From positions 4,994 through 37,125 of the forward strand of contig UCIA01000041.1 in the NCBI GenBank assembly GCA_900472295.1: 32,132 nucleotides of DNA, in the 5' to 3' direction. The notes beneath the pieces were generated by a model that worked only from the letters and a program-made list of their open reading frames with translations, was not told the DNA's origin and did no database searches. Position 1 is the stretch's first letter. Each line of letters starts with the position of its first letter. This DNA is from Hyphomicrobiales bacterium. Lineage in GTDB: Bacteria; Pseudomonadota; Alphaproteobacteria; Rhizobiales; Rhizobiaceae. Shown piece by piece: positions 16,601 to 23,652 of the stretch. Made by a program: the position numbers and the translations under genes.

Positions 16601-18524
16601 CAAAGGATAGCGCTGGTGCGAGGAGGAGGCCGGCGCCGGACCCCTTCAGTAACAGTTGCGTCGCGGGGATGTCTCCCAAATCGATCAAGACGCGACTTGC
16701 AACGTAGTCGAACAGAATATGGTGACGGAAGGCCACGTCGCGGTCGCCGTTAACCGCGATCAGCACGCCCGAGCGCTGAAGCTTGTCAAGCGCATCACCG
16801 GTATTGACGCCGGCGGATAACCTGGTTGCCTCCATTCGCTCGCGCTCGATCATCGAGATGACAGTATTGCGCAGGCATTGTTCGGCAGCCGCGCCGATGG
16901 AACGAACGCGCTTGTTCCAGTACAGGTCGAGTAGCTCAACTTGGGAGCTTAAATCCTTGAAGTCGTCGGCAGTGGCGCCCGCCGTGAGCAGGTCGGCTAG
17001 CAAACGCGTATTAAACGGTACACGTGCAAGATCGGCAAGTTTCTGACCTCCATTGTTCACCGCAACGCCGAGCGTGGGAAGCTGACTCAGCAGGTCGTTG
17101 AATTCTGCGTCGGACCATTCTGGCACTTTGATGTGCCTTACCGCCGGAAACTGGCGATCGACATAGCTGGCATCAGGCGGCACTCCGCGGAACAGCGTTG
17201 CGAACTCTTGGCCGACCAAAAGGTCAAAGGTACGTATAGATGCAATGAGATGCCACCGCCCGCCGTCCAGTTGCAGCACGTCCTGCATAAGCGTTCGGAA
17301 AAGTGCTTCGCTTTTTCCAAATCGACAGGCGTCGAGAGCATCAAGCACCAGAAACGCCGGGCCGACTCCTGGCCAATTTTCAAGCACCCTATAAAGAGGG
17401 TGCGACAACCCCAGCTCAGCGGACAGACCCTCAAGCGTTTCAACCTGGAGACGATCGACCGCAAGGAGAATGACTTCGCTCCCCAGGGATCTAAGACACC
17501 GCGCGGTCTCGTTGATTACGGCACTCTTACCGCTTCCCGGATCGCCTAGGACGACAAACGAGCCTCCTGCCGCGGCGGCGACTGAAGCACCTGTACAAGC
17601 GCGATCAATCGTAACGTCGACGCCACTCACCTGGGTTCGCTCGAAATCTGATAGAGTTCCGGCCACCTTGGCGCTTCTTTCACGAAGCCTGGCAACATCT
17701 CCCTGGTAGTCTGGCGGCGCCTTGACGGCTACACCGCTCCTTGAGAGAACCGCTCGAAAGCCTTGTATGGTGATGCCGCCGCGCGCAGCCATCCGGCGTT
17801 CGCACTCTTTTTCCAAGACAGCAAAAGCAGACGGTGCGGTTGAGGGAACTTCAAGTGCGTTCGCCAGCCACGCCTCTGCGGCGGAACGATCTGGTCCCCC
17901 GAAATCAAACGCCAAAATACGGATAAGCCTCAAAATGTCGTCGGCATTGATGGACCCCGCTTTCGTACCGCGTGCATCGATGGCCTTCTTTAAAAGCGAT
18001 CGTAGGCTTTTGAGCGCCACTTTCTGGCCCCCATTCATGGTGTCGTCCGAGCTGGAGCAATACTTCTCAAGCGCTTGCGCTAGGTCATTTTTGATCTTGC
18101 CGGAGGTGCCTGGGCCTACGGCAATCACTAGTGCGTCCAGCCCACTCAATAGCGGTCGATCCCACCCGCGCTTACCGGTCCCGCTCGCGCTTAGCTCCCA
18201 CAGCCGAACAAACTCGTCACACGTTTTCCCGAGCTCGCTGGTTAGAGAAGGTGAGCTGTTCAGCGTGTTCTTTGCTTGAACAAAGATCCAGCCCCCGGAA
18301 TCCAACTCCACCAACAGGTCGTCGACTGGCGCCTCGGTTTCGAAGCGAAGAGCTACAGCCGATGCAGGACCAAGGCCAAGGCGACCGTCCAAAGGGATGC
18401 CCGCGATACCCCGCACAGCAAGAAACGAAGCTGCCGAAGCCTGAAAATTCACTCCAGCGGCAGTGGCATTGCCCCCACCAGTTGCTAGTGTCCTGTTTTC
18501 GTTAGTTTTCTTAGGCCGCGCCAT
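13671..18524 (-). CDS. Avs-like STAND NTPase with N-terminal PD-(D/E)xK (Cap4/DUF4297-like) nuclease domain
   Basis: This 1617-aa protein probably senses phage and kills or arrests the cell. Residues about 20-150 look like a Cap4/DUF4297-type endonuclease: GVNFQ at 24-28, an acidic VDDLLVELD stretch at 67-75, then a QAK motif at 83-85 as the D...QxK core. A STAND/NACHT NTPase follows. Walker A is GDPGSGKS (327-334), Walker B is FLVLDALDA (391-399), a sensor strand is WHLIASIRT (424-432), and LARVPFNTRLLADLL (499-513) and FRHHILFDYVAS (599-610) are typical winged-helix-side motifs. The remaining 1000 residues are helix- and repeat-like without a clear domain, as in Avs sensors. The start has GGGGAG upstream. 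Base composition is less GC-rich than the rpo region. The architecture is strong; the antiviral role is inferred from family and from location beside an att site. Confidence 0.75.
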   Translation of the reverse strand: MARPKKTNENRTLATGGGNATAAGVNFQASAASFLAVRGIAGIPLDGRLGLGPASAVALRFETEAPVDDLLVELDSGGWIFVQAKNTLNSSPSLTSELGKTCDEFVRLWELSASGTGKRGWDRPLLSGLDALVIAVGPGTSGKIKNDLAQALEKYCSSSDDTMNGGQKVALKSLRSLLKKAIDARGTKAGSINADDILRLIRILAFDFGGPDRSAAEAWLANALEVPSTAPSAFAVLEKECERRMAARGGITIQGFRAVLSRSGVAVKAPPDYQGDVARLRERSAKVAGTLSDFERTQVSGVDVTIDRACTGASVAAAAGGSFVVLGDPGSGKSAVINETARCLRSLGSEVILLAVDRLQVETLEGLSAELGLSHPLYRVLENWPGVGPAFLVLDALDACRFGKSEALFRTLMQDVLQLDGGRWHLIASIRTFDLLVGQEFATLFRGVPPDASYVDRQFPAVRHIKVPEWSDAEFNDLLSQLPTLGVAVNNGGQKLADLARVPFNTRLLADLLTAGATADDFKDLSSQVELLDLYWNKRVRSIGAAAEQCLRNTVISMIERERMEATRLSAGVNTGDALDKLQRSGVLIAVNGDRDVAFRHHILFDYVASRVLIDLGDIPATQLLLKGSGAGLLLAPALSFALQHLWENSAGGRERFWFVIASLAGGADGGPIARTAAARAACDLPRVEGDVDGLLALILGGSPETAFNAVRHIIGSLAVRLEDEKDSVEIAPWCHLAEELAPVVKEIAWSLRILIGSLLDRVESDGINKTRLGAASRALMGHSFDAQGGGGLMPLAISFVGKTFDTDPAKSRGLVERLLEPRRLADHASSDMHWLAQEVGSIGDTDPDLVVLIYDKVFSHVVTDDSRTQIGQSQILPLLSNKRQDFKMAQWALSEKFSDFARKHPLAAAAAVVRVARAYRATEHPLSEPEETVRINIGGVTAELCPDWSCIWAANHKQEYADNALKIVDAFVDLLCDVPDDDAVALAQCVIAANELAWLWSRLFMVAAQRGGALAAMLWPWATQLAFLKARDTQKDAIDLISSAYGERTDAERNTFETKVGRLTVDGLNPSLLDAATRLQRRVFGAIGVDGLATPEARQIVETAIAQNKIVANDRNHVPGRAEWIESGDFDWLREQGVDTTAAENVPVLEAIRACEASSPEASPSQRTAAAQVLYDCLLKPPASTHPVALSRGWEVLTQTLETITERPETLRSIGAQERSFIEKVIGEVAGSTASQAGPQIGDRSRANLACATMNLARSEAALAARLKPSIILWAKDSSPHVRHDIARRLNYLWNVDRELAWILAQAFGEADKDARVIFGLVDFLVRVVDADPARVGQIAKVIDARNDVASDDSGKELQDAFGALIFLLWVKQGHAGARATIDRWLANRVESKIELGKGAYCLREGLVVGYDKDSAKEDLIRGRCQKLAYEIIDKTANGIESFVGLPETACTNELRTIATNDAELLDRMADQFLFAVGPTEIREGKEPRALTKPVEQQRFIDDNFSTLIRVGDAGLPKTIHYLLQLLDFLMLSNPAAVFDLTSHALLKAGKLHGYQFESLGADLFTKMIGKAIADHRSIFDDLQRRASLVAVLEVFVEAGWPAARRLLYRLPEALR

Positions 18525-18898
18525 ATCACTCCCCGTCTTAAGACAATAGCGGATAGCCTACATCTCGTCACGCAACGACTATACATTTCCAGACGTCAAA
18601 GTTCCGATACGTTGAAAATTACATGGGATATAATTGATTGCGCCGATCATTATACAACTCATTGAAATTTTGGCGCACCCGATGCGGGTCGAACGCATGC
18701 CCCGTCGCGAAACCGATGGTATGACGTTGACGAACTGCTCCAGGCTCACTCGACCTATCTGCGCGAAACCGTGCATTGGTGACAGCATATGGGTTCCACT
18801 GCGGCTCTCATCCTCAGACTGGCCTACCCGGCACAGGTGTATGGCAGCATGGAGTGTCTTCAGACCAGAACCGCCTCTTCTGACCTAGAGCCTTTCCG

Positions 18899-18918
18899 GT
18901 TACATGAAAGTTACATGA
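18899..18918 (+). repeat. Left 20-bp repeat (candidate integrase arm site)
   Basis: It is two TTACATG motifs spaced 11 bases apart (start to start). The 20-base unit matches 19125-19144 at 19 of 20 positions, in the same orientation and exactly 226 bases away. It lies 44 bases left of the tRNA-Val fragment, on the side away from the integrase. Confidence 0.6.
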
Positions 18919-18962
18919 GCTTGATTGACACGGTATGCTTTAGTGTAATTATTTGGAAAATA

Positions 18963-19007
18963 TGGTGGGCGGTATAGGATTTGAACCTACGACCCCTACA
19001 GTGTGAA
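18963..19007 (-). tRNA. tRNA-Val (CAC) 3' fragment, probable att core
   Basis: On the minus strand the fragment reads TTCACAC (anticodon loop with CAC) and the 3' anticodon stem TGTAG. The variable loop, a T arm GTAGG-TTCAAAT-CCTAT, acceptor ACCGCCC and ACCA follow. The 5' half, including the D arm, is absent; pairing fails from 19008. It shares the block GAACCTACGACC with the tRNA-Trp fragment at 13445-13493 but is otherwise a different tRNA. It lies 138 bases upstream of the integrase start, the usual place for the att core of a tRNA-targeting element. The amino-acid identity is inferred from the half-molecule. Confidence 0.75.
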
Positions 19008-19124
19008 GGCCAACTCTCCGATATTACCGTATAATTGAAATATGTAATCATTTGTTTTCTGGTCATTTTTTCGACATCATCACCATCATTACTTCACTTC
19101 CCATGTAACATTTGCTATAAATCC

Positions 19125-19144
19125 GTTACATGGAAGTTACATGA
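19125..19144 (+). repeat. Right 20-bp repeat (candidate integrase arm site)
   Basis: Near-identical partner of 18899-18918 (one A to G change). It ends 1 base before the integrase start codon, so it overlaps the ribosome-binding zone (GGAAG). An inverted single TTACATG copy lies at 19102-19108. Besides arm binding it could let the integrase or an excisionase control int expression. Confidence 0.6.
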
Positions 19145-19145
19145 A

Positions 19146-20519
19146 ATGCCTAAGCTATTTTTAGATGAATCCGTTATCCTCACCGCCGACTGCCCCTCTG
19201 AAAAGGACCAGGAAATCTATTGGGACCATCCCATTGGTCAGGACGGACGTATCCGTAATGGGTCTGTCTCAGGGCTGGGCCTGCGCGTCACTGCACTCGG
19301 GCATAAATCCTTCGTCCATGCCTACCAGTTCAACGGCAAACGCTACCGGAAAGCGCTCGGTTCTACCGTCATTTTCAATGTCGCATCTGCTCGCCTGGCC
19401 GTTGGCCAACGCCAACGGCAGCTTGAGGTGGGCGAAAACCCTGATTTTGAAGACAGCGATACCCGTCGCGCCCACCTGCTGACCGTCCGCGAAGCCATCG
19501 ACCGCTATTGGGAAAGCCACATCCAGACGCTCTCAGCCGGGTATAAGACCAATTTCGCGATGTTCGTTGCCGGATGGCTCAGGAAACGACCGCAAACGGC
19601 TACACGCCGCGGTCAGAACATCCGCAAACCCTATAAAGATTTCGGGTCGATGTTCGCCGACCGGCCATTCTCCTCCATCAAGCCTTTGGACATCGAACGA
19701 TTCCAGCGCCAGTTTGCCTCCCCGTACAGTCACAACGGCGCTCTCGTGCATGTCACGGCCCTATTCAACTGGGCCATCCGGATGCAGCTCGTGGACATGC
19801 GCAACCCATGCAGCCCGATCCGGGCAAGGAAGGTTATCCGCCAGCGCCGGGACTATTCCACCGAGCAGATCCGGCAGATTGCGGCCCACATCTTCTACCC
19901 CGCGTTCGAACTGGTGCCCGAAACCGATAATCTGGAAGGGTTCGCCAAGCGCGACATGGCCTTGGCCAAAGCGCGAGCGCTAACCGCCAATGACCACATG
20001 CAGGAACTCTGCAACTTCATGGGCATCCTGTTCCTGACCATGGCTCGCCCCAGCGACCTCACCAAGGCCGAATTCGCCCACTTCGACCTGGAGACGCTGG
20101 TCTGGCACAAACACAACACCAAGGGGATCAAACTCTCCCGTTCGCTCTATGAGTACGCCTACCGATCGGTGCCGATCCACGCCAGGGTTGCCGATATGGT
20201 GCACGCCCAGCGCCAGCGCTGGCCTGACAGCAAGCTGCTGTTCCCCTCCCACACCGACATGACCCTGCCCCGCGACAACTTTCGCAAGGGGCTGGACAGG
20301 TTCAAGGCCCTACCCGGCGTGCCGGACTATTTCCAGCTTTACGACCTCAAGCGGATTGCGATCTCGCTGATGCTCACCGGCCAAGGCGTGTCGCATGAGG
20401 CCATCTCCCACTACGTCGACCATAAAGGAAACCTGGAAACGACCATGATCTACGATCTTGGCTTTGTGGACCCGATGCGCCCGGTCACCCAAAAGCTTGG
20501 CGACCTTCTGGGCGTATAG
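19146..20519 (+). CDS. int: Tyrosine recombinase/integrase (P4-like, DUF4102-type N-terminus)
   Basis: This 457-aa site-specific recombinase would insert and excise a mobile element at a tRNA gene. The N-terminal part (40-72) has the GLGLRVTALGHKSFVHAY-NGKRYRKALG pattern of prophage-type integrases. Residues 110-225 fit a SAM-like core-binding domain. The catalytic set is R301 (MARPSDL), K326, D400-x-x-R403 in place of the usual H-x-x-R, H426 and the nucleophile Y436 (TTMIYD). The frame is open back to 19035, but the ATG at 19146 is chosen because family similarity starts there and GGAAG precedes it. It lies next to the tRNA-Val fragment, suggesting that tRNA is its target. It looks intact. 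Confidence 0.92.
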   Translation: MPKLFLDESVILTADCPSEKDQEIYWDHPIGQDGRIRNGSVSGLGLRVTALGHKSFVHAYQFNGKRYRKALGSTVIFNVASARLAVGQRQRQLEVGENPDFEDSDTRRAHLLTVREAIDRYWESHIQTLSAGYKTNFAMFVAGWLRKRPQTATRRGQNIRKPYKDFGSMFADRPFSSIKPLDIERFQRQFASPYSHNGALVHVTALFNWAIRMQLVDMRNPCSPIRARKVIRQRRDYSTEQIRQIAAHIFYPAFELVPETDNLEGFAKRDMALAKARALTANDHMQELCNFMGILFLTMARPSDLTKAEFAHFDLETLVWHKHNTKGIKLSRSLYEYAYRSVPIHARVADMVHAQRQRWPDSKLLFPSHTDMTLPRDNFRKGLDRFKALPGVPDYFQLYDLKRIAISLMLTGQGVSHEAISHYVDHKGNLETTMIYDLGFVDPMRPVTQKLGDLLGV

Positions 20520-20631
20520 GGCTTTACGTGTGGCCCCTAAGGGGAAACTGGCCGCCAGCGCCCTCCTGCCGGCGATGGCGCCAAATCGCAAAGATCCACT
20601 CGCCCCTCACAATTCTTGAAGCACGCAGCAG

Positions 20632-20659
20632 AAAGCCCCCGGCGTGAACCGGGGGCTTT
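20632..20659. terminator. Bidirectional terminator between int and the first LRR gene
   Basis: An 11-bp perfect stem (AAAGCCCCCGG/CCGGGGGCTTT) with a 6-base loop lies just past the LRR stop codon. Short T-runs fall on both strands. It would end the minus-strand LRR transcript and also plus-strand read-through from the integrase. Confidence 0.75.
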
Positions 20660-20664
20660 CGTAA

Positions 20665-21426
20665 TCAGTCATTGAAGATCCGCCCTCCGACTTTGAAGTC
20701 GACCTGCCGAGCAGTAAGACTGAGACCCGTGCAGCCGGCGAGGTAGAGGTCGCCGCCGACGTGGAGGTTTTCCGGCAGGGCGGTGAGACCTGTGCAACCG
20801 ACGAGTTCGAGGTCACCGCCGACGTGGAGGTTTTCCGGCAGCGCAGGCAGGCCCGTGCAACTGATGAGTTCGAGGTCACCGCCGACGTGGAGGTTGTCCG
20901 GCAGGCGGGTGAGACTCGTGCAGCCTGTAAGGTCGAGGAAGCCGGCGACATGGAGTTTGTTCGGCAGGCAGGTGAGGCCCGTGCAGCCCCTGAGGTCGAG
21001 GTCACCGCTGACGTGGAGATTATCCGGCAGCGCCGTGAGACCTGAGCAGCCGGGGAGGTAGAGGTCACCGCCGACGCGGAGGTTGTCCGGCAGGGCGGTG
21101 AGACCTGTGCTACCGTCCAGGTCGAGATAACCGCCAACGTGGAGGTTATCCCCCAACGTGGTCAGTCCGGTGCAGCCGGTCAGGTCGAGGTGACTGCCAA
21201 CGTGGAGATTATCCGGAAGGGCGGTGAGACCCGTGCAGCCCGTAAGGTCAAGGCCACCGCCGACGTGGAGGTTTTCCGGCAGCGCCGTGAGACCCGCACA
21301 GTCGACAAGGTCGAGATTTCCACCGACGTGGAAGTTGTCCGGCAGGCTGACCAGGTCCTTGTGGCCACTGAGGTCGAGGTCGCCAAAGATGGGCAGCTTA
21401 AATTCGGAAGCGCTATTGCTAGGCAT
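20665..21426 (-). CDS. Leucine-rich repeat protein, copy 1
   Basis: This 253-aa protein is made almost wholly of about ten 21-residue leucine-rich repeats of the form LHVGGDLDLxGCTGLTALPDN, after a cap starting MPSNSASEFKLP. It ends in KVGGRIFND. There is no signal peptide or membrane segment, so it is probably cytosolic or sent out by a non-Sec route. The start is fixed by AGGAGAT upstream and by agreement with the paralogue at 21683-22441; an upstream in-frame ATG is rejected because it would translate the leader hairpins. LRR solenoids bind other proteins; the partner is unknown. Phage-decoy, effector or toxin-neutralising roles are all possible. Confidence 0.85.
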   Translation of the reverse strand: MPSNSASEFKLPIFGDLDLSGHKDLVSLPDNFHVGGNLDLVDCAGLTALPENLHVGGGLDLTGCTGLTALPDNLHVGSHLDLTGCTGLTTLGDNLHVGGYLDLDGSTGLTALPDNLRVGGDLYLPGCSGLTALPDNLHVSGDLDLRGCTGLTCLPNKLHVAGFLDLTGCTSLTRLPDNLHVGGDLELISCTGLPALPENLHVGGDLELVGCTGLTALPENLHVGGDLYLAGCTGLSLTARQVDFKVGGRIFND

Positions 21427-21550
21427 CAAATATCTCCTGTGGTGGCCTCCCGTCACGCCGGAAGGCGGGTGACGGGGACCGCTACGAGGAGCGGAGAACG
21501 GGATATGGATATTGCTGTGGGAGTATTGGGCGGGGATGTTCCGTTTACAA
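21427..21550 (-). promoter_or_regulatory. Promoter and two-hairpin leader of LRR copy 1
   Basis: On the minus strand TTGTAA (21545-21550), a 17-base spacer and AATACT (21522-21527) make a sigma-70-like promoter, repeated exactly at copy 2. The roughly 90-base leader folds into hairpins at 21479-21494 (CCGCT ends) and 21449-21476 (CCCGTCAC paired with GTGACGGG). AGGAGAT and the ATG follow. Confidence 0.6.
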
Positions 21551-21645
21551 GGGCTTCCAAACTGGCGGCCAGCGCCCCCTTCTGCCGGACATGGCTCCAA
21601 ATCACTCAGATCGTCGCGCCCTCTCAATTTTGAAGAACGCAGCGA

Positions 21646-21673
21646 AAAGCCCCCGGCGTGAACCGGGGGCTTT
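21646..21673. terminator. Terminator after LRR copy 2
   Basis: The same 11-bp stem and loop as at 20632-20659 (AAAGCCCCCGG, loop CGTGAA) lies 9 bases past the stop codon of the second LRR gene. Confidence 0.75.
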
Positions 21674-21682
21674 CGTAGTCAG

Positions 21683-22441
21683 TCAGTGGATGATCCGGCC
21701 CCCGACTTTCATATTATCCGGCAGGACAGTGAGATCGAGACCCATGCGGCCGGCGAGGTCAAGGTCACCGCCGACGTGGAGGTTGTCAGGCAGGGCGGTG
21801 AGACCCGAGCAGCCCGAGAGGACGAGGTCACCGCCCACGTGGAGGTTATCCGGCAGCGCGGTAAGACCCGTGCAGCCGGTAAGGTCGAGGAAACCATCGA
21901 CATGAAGGTTGTCCGGCAGGCGGGTGAGACTCTTGCAGTCGGTAAGGTCGAGGAAGCCGCCGACCTGGAGGTTGTCCGGCAGGCCGGTCAGACTCGTGCA
22001 GCCGGCAAGGTCGAGATCACCGCCGACCTGGAGGTTGTCCGGCAGGCGGGTAAGAGCCGCGCAGCCGGCGAGGATGAGGTCACCGCCGACATGAAGGTTG
22101 TCCGGCAGGCTGGTCAGACTCGTGCAGCTGCCGAGGAAGAGGTCTTTACCGACGTTGAGGTTGTCCGGCAGGCGAACAAGACCCGTGCAGAACGTGAGCG
22201 CGAGGTTACCCCCGACATGGAGGTTGTCCGGCAGGGTGGTGAGACCCGTGCAGGCGACGAGGTAGAGACCACCGCCGACGTGGAGGTTCTCCGGCAGGCC
22301 GGTAAGACCCGTGCAGCCGACAAGGTCGAGGGTACCGCCGACGTGGAGGTTGTCCGGCAGAGTCGTCAGGTCCTTGCGGCCGTTGAGGTTGAGGTTGCCG
22401 CGGATGGGCAGGTTAAGTTCGGAAGCGCTATTGCTAGGCAT
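21683..22441 (-). CDS. Leucine-rich repeat protein, copy 2
   Basis: This 252-aa paralogue of the preceding gene also has about ten 21-residue repeats (LHVGGDLxLxGCTSLTxLPDN), after the cap MPSNSASELNLPIRG. It ends LPDNMKVGGRIIH. The cap, tail, leader and terminator are conserved between copies, while the variable positions of the repeats (after GG, and around the Cys) differ. Copy 2 also has repeats with R, K or F changes, such as LNVGKDLFLGSCTSL. This pattern suggests a conserved frame with a diversified binding face. Function unknown; no signal peptide is seen. Confidence 0.85.
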   Translation of the reverse strand: MPSNSASELNLPIRGNLNLNGRKDLTTLPDNLHVGGTLDLVGCTGLTGLPENLHVGGGLYLVACTGLTTLPDNLHVGGNLALTFCTGLVRLPDNLNVGKDLFLGSCTSLTSLPDNLHVGGDLILAGCAALTRLPDNLQVGGDLDLAGCTSLTGLPDNLQVGGFLDLTDCKSLTRLPDNLHVDGFLDLTGCTGLTALPDNLHVGGDLVLSGCSGLTALPDNLHVGGDLDLAGRMGLDLTVLPDNMKVGGRIIH

Positions 22442-22570
22442 CAAGTATCTCCTGTGGAGGCCTCCCGTCACGCCGGAAGGCGGATGACGGGGACCGCTAC
22501 GAGGAGCGGCAAACGGGATATGGCGATATGGTGCTAGTTCAAGTATTGGGCGGGCATGTGCTGTTTACAA
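22442..22570 (-). promoter_or_regulatory. Promoter and two-hairpin leader of LRR copy 2
   Basis: TTGTAA (22565-22570), 17 bases and AATACT (22542-22547) on the minus strand match copy 1. Hairpins are at 22494-22509 and 22464-22491, followed by AGGAGAT. Conservation of both stems between the copies supports a real RNA element. The remaining 22571-22727 shows TTGACG near 22648 as a weak -35 candidate for the next plus-strand gene. Confidence 0.6.
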
Positions 22571-22727
22571 GGGAGAATAATCTCAGCGACGTTCACGGGC
22601 TACTATGACCACAGAACCACGAGTCGAATTTGATTTCATTACAAAGGCTTGACGTCATTTTTTGGCTGTGACGCAATGAACCCGCGGCGTATCCCTGCCG
22701 CAAATCCCACCAAGGAAAGTTAGGTTC

Positions 22728-23123
22728 ATGGAAGCCCTGCAGGCGCTGGTGCTGACCAGCACGCAATTGCGCGACATGCTGGCGGAAGCCGCCAAACTGG
22801 GAGCCGCCCTCGCCGTCAAAGAACTCCGCGCAGACCTTCATCAGTCACCGGATGATGCAACCCTGCAAAAGCTCCGCAGCTATCTGGCTGACCCTGCTTC
22901 CCTCGCCAATCCGCAGGACCACTGGGCGCATAGCGAACTCATTCGCCGGATCCAGCAAACTGCGAGCGTCAAGCCGAAATCCACGGCGTGGTTCATGAAG
23001 TTCCAGAGGGAAACCGGCCTGAACGCCTGTTTTACCCGCCCTAGCCCCGGCTACGGTCGGCGACGGGAATGGACATTTGCCGATATCAAGCTGGCGTGGG
23101 ATGCTTACTACCGCAAACGGTAA
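22728..23123 (+). CDS. Hypothetical protein (131 aa)
   Basis: I do not recognise this protein. It has an acidic, helix-forming N-terminal half (LTSTQLRDMLAEAAKLG...). The basic C-terminal half has an aromatic-rich end (WTFADIKLAWDAYYRKR) that could bind nucleic acid. There is no signal peptide or membrane segment. AAGGAAAG lies 10 bases before the ATG. The next gene starts 23 bases downstream on the same strand, so they are probably co-transcribed. Confidence 0.65.
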   Translation: MEALQALVLTSTQLRDMLAEAAKLGAALAVKELRADLHQSPDDATLQKLRSYLADPASLANPQDHWAHSELIRRIQQTASVKPKSTAWFMKFQRETGLNACFTRPSPGYGRRREWTFADIKLAWDAYYRKR

Positions 23124-23146
23124 CATTCCACATTGCGTGAAGGGCG

Positions 23147-23632
23147 ATGACAGAGGGCAAATATCCGGGAGAGCTTGCGTCGCCAAAGCAGATCCATGAT
23201 CTGGCGGAAGAGTACCGAAAGGCCGCAACCTTGCTGCTTCAGCTCGGCCGATCCGGCAAGCCGCTTACTCGAGCGCCGTTCAGATTGTCGGCCATTCACG
23301 CGATCGAACTCTATCTGACGGCCCTTTTGCTCCACCGTGGCCACGACCCCAATCAAATCCGCAAGATGCACCACGACCTGGCGGCGAGAGCGAAGCACAC
23401 CGTCGATGCGGGGCTGCGCCTCCGGGCGAAAACCGCCAACCATCTTCAGTCCCTCAGCCAGAACCGGGAATATCTGGTCACCCGCTACGGCCCGGAACTG
23501 GCCGCAACCGTCTCGCAGATCAACCGGCTGACTGCCACCCTGGAAGAGGTGGCGGCCAAGGTTACGCTTTTGATCGCGTCGCCCTCACGGACCGTCACGG
23601 TGGCCATCGCGACCGTAACAGGCAAAACCTGA
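23147..23632 (+). CDS. HEPN-like domain protein (161 aa)
   Basis: Residues 46-80 have the pattern of HEPN-family helices: RLSAIHAIELYLTALLLHRG, then K73 and the HHDL motif at 75-78. Many HEPN proteins are ribonucleases or nucleotidyltransferase partners in toxin and abortive-infection systems. The canonical catalytic R-x4-6-H is not obvious here (QNREYLVTRY at 105-114 is the nearest arginine pair), so it may be a non-catalytic member. There is no signal peptide. It follows the preceding hypothetical gene closely. Confidence 0.6.
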   Translation: MTEGKYPGELASPKQIHDLAEEYRKAATLLLQLGRSGKPLTRAPFRLSAIHAIELYLTALLLHRGHDPNQIRKMHHDLAARAKHTVDAGLRLRAKTANHLQSLSQNREYLVTRYGPELAATVSQINRLTATLEEVAAKVTLLIASPSRTVTVAIATVTGKT

Positions 23633-23652
23633 GCGGATGCAAGGCCTGCACA

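Larger units (their letters stand above)
18525..19145. other. Non-coding gap holding an attP-like region
   Basis: There are 621 bases between the STAND gene and the integrase. Short open frames here (for example 18579-18788 minus) have no recognisable product or good ribosome site. The stretch is AT-richer than its surroundings and has six copies of TTACATG in both orientations (18619, 18900, 18911, 19102 inverted, 19126, 19137). A tRNA-Val fragment lies among them. It looks like an integrase-binding region rather than coding DNA. Confidence 0.55.
20546..22572 (-). repeat. Tandem duplication of a ~1-kb LRR gene unit
   Basis: Two direct copies (about 20546-21555 and 21560-22572) each hold an LRR gene, its promoter, its two-hairpin leader and its terminator. 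Left-hand flanks match too (CTGGC.GCCAGCGCCC near 20550 and 21560). The non-coding parts are more alike than many of the repeats inside the genes. This suggests a whole-unit duplication followed by change inside the repeat arrays. Confidence 0.85.

Noticed and set aside
18579..18888. Short open frames on both strands between the STAND gene and the tRNA-Val fragment
   Set aside because: No ribosome site, no domain, and the stretch has repeat and att-site character instead.
20665..22441. Regularly spaced repeats that look at first like a CRISPR array
   Set aside because: The 63-bp period translates to 21-residue leucine-rich repeats in one open frame with ribosome site and terminator; no unique spacers and no cas genes.
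21686..22537. A 283-codon plus-strand frame across LRR copy 2
   Set aside because: It is the complement of the repeat array, runs through the promoter and leader of the LRR gene, and encodes a low-complexity EVVRQ-type repeat without homologue features.
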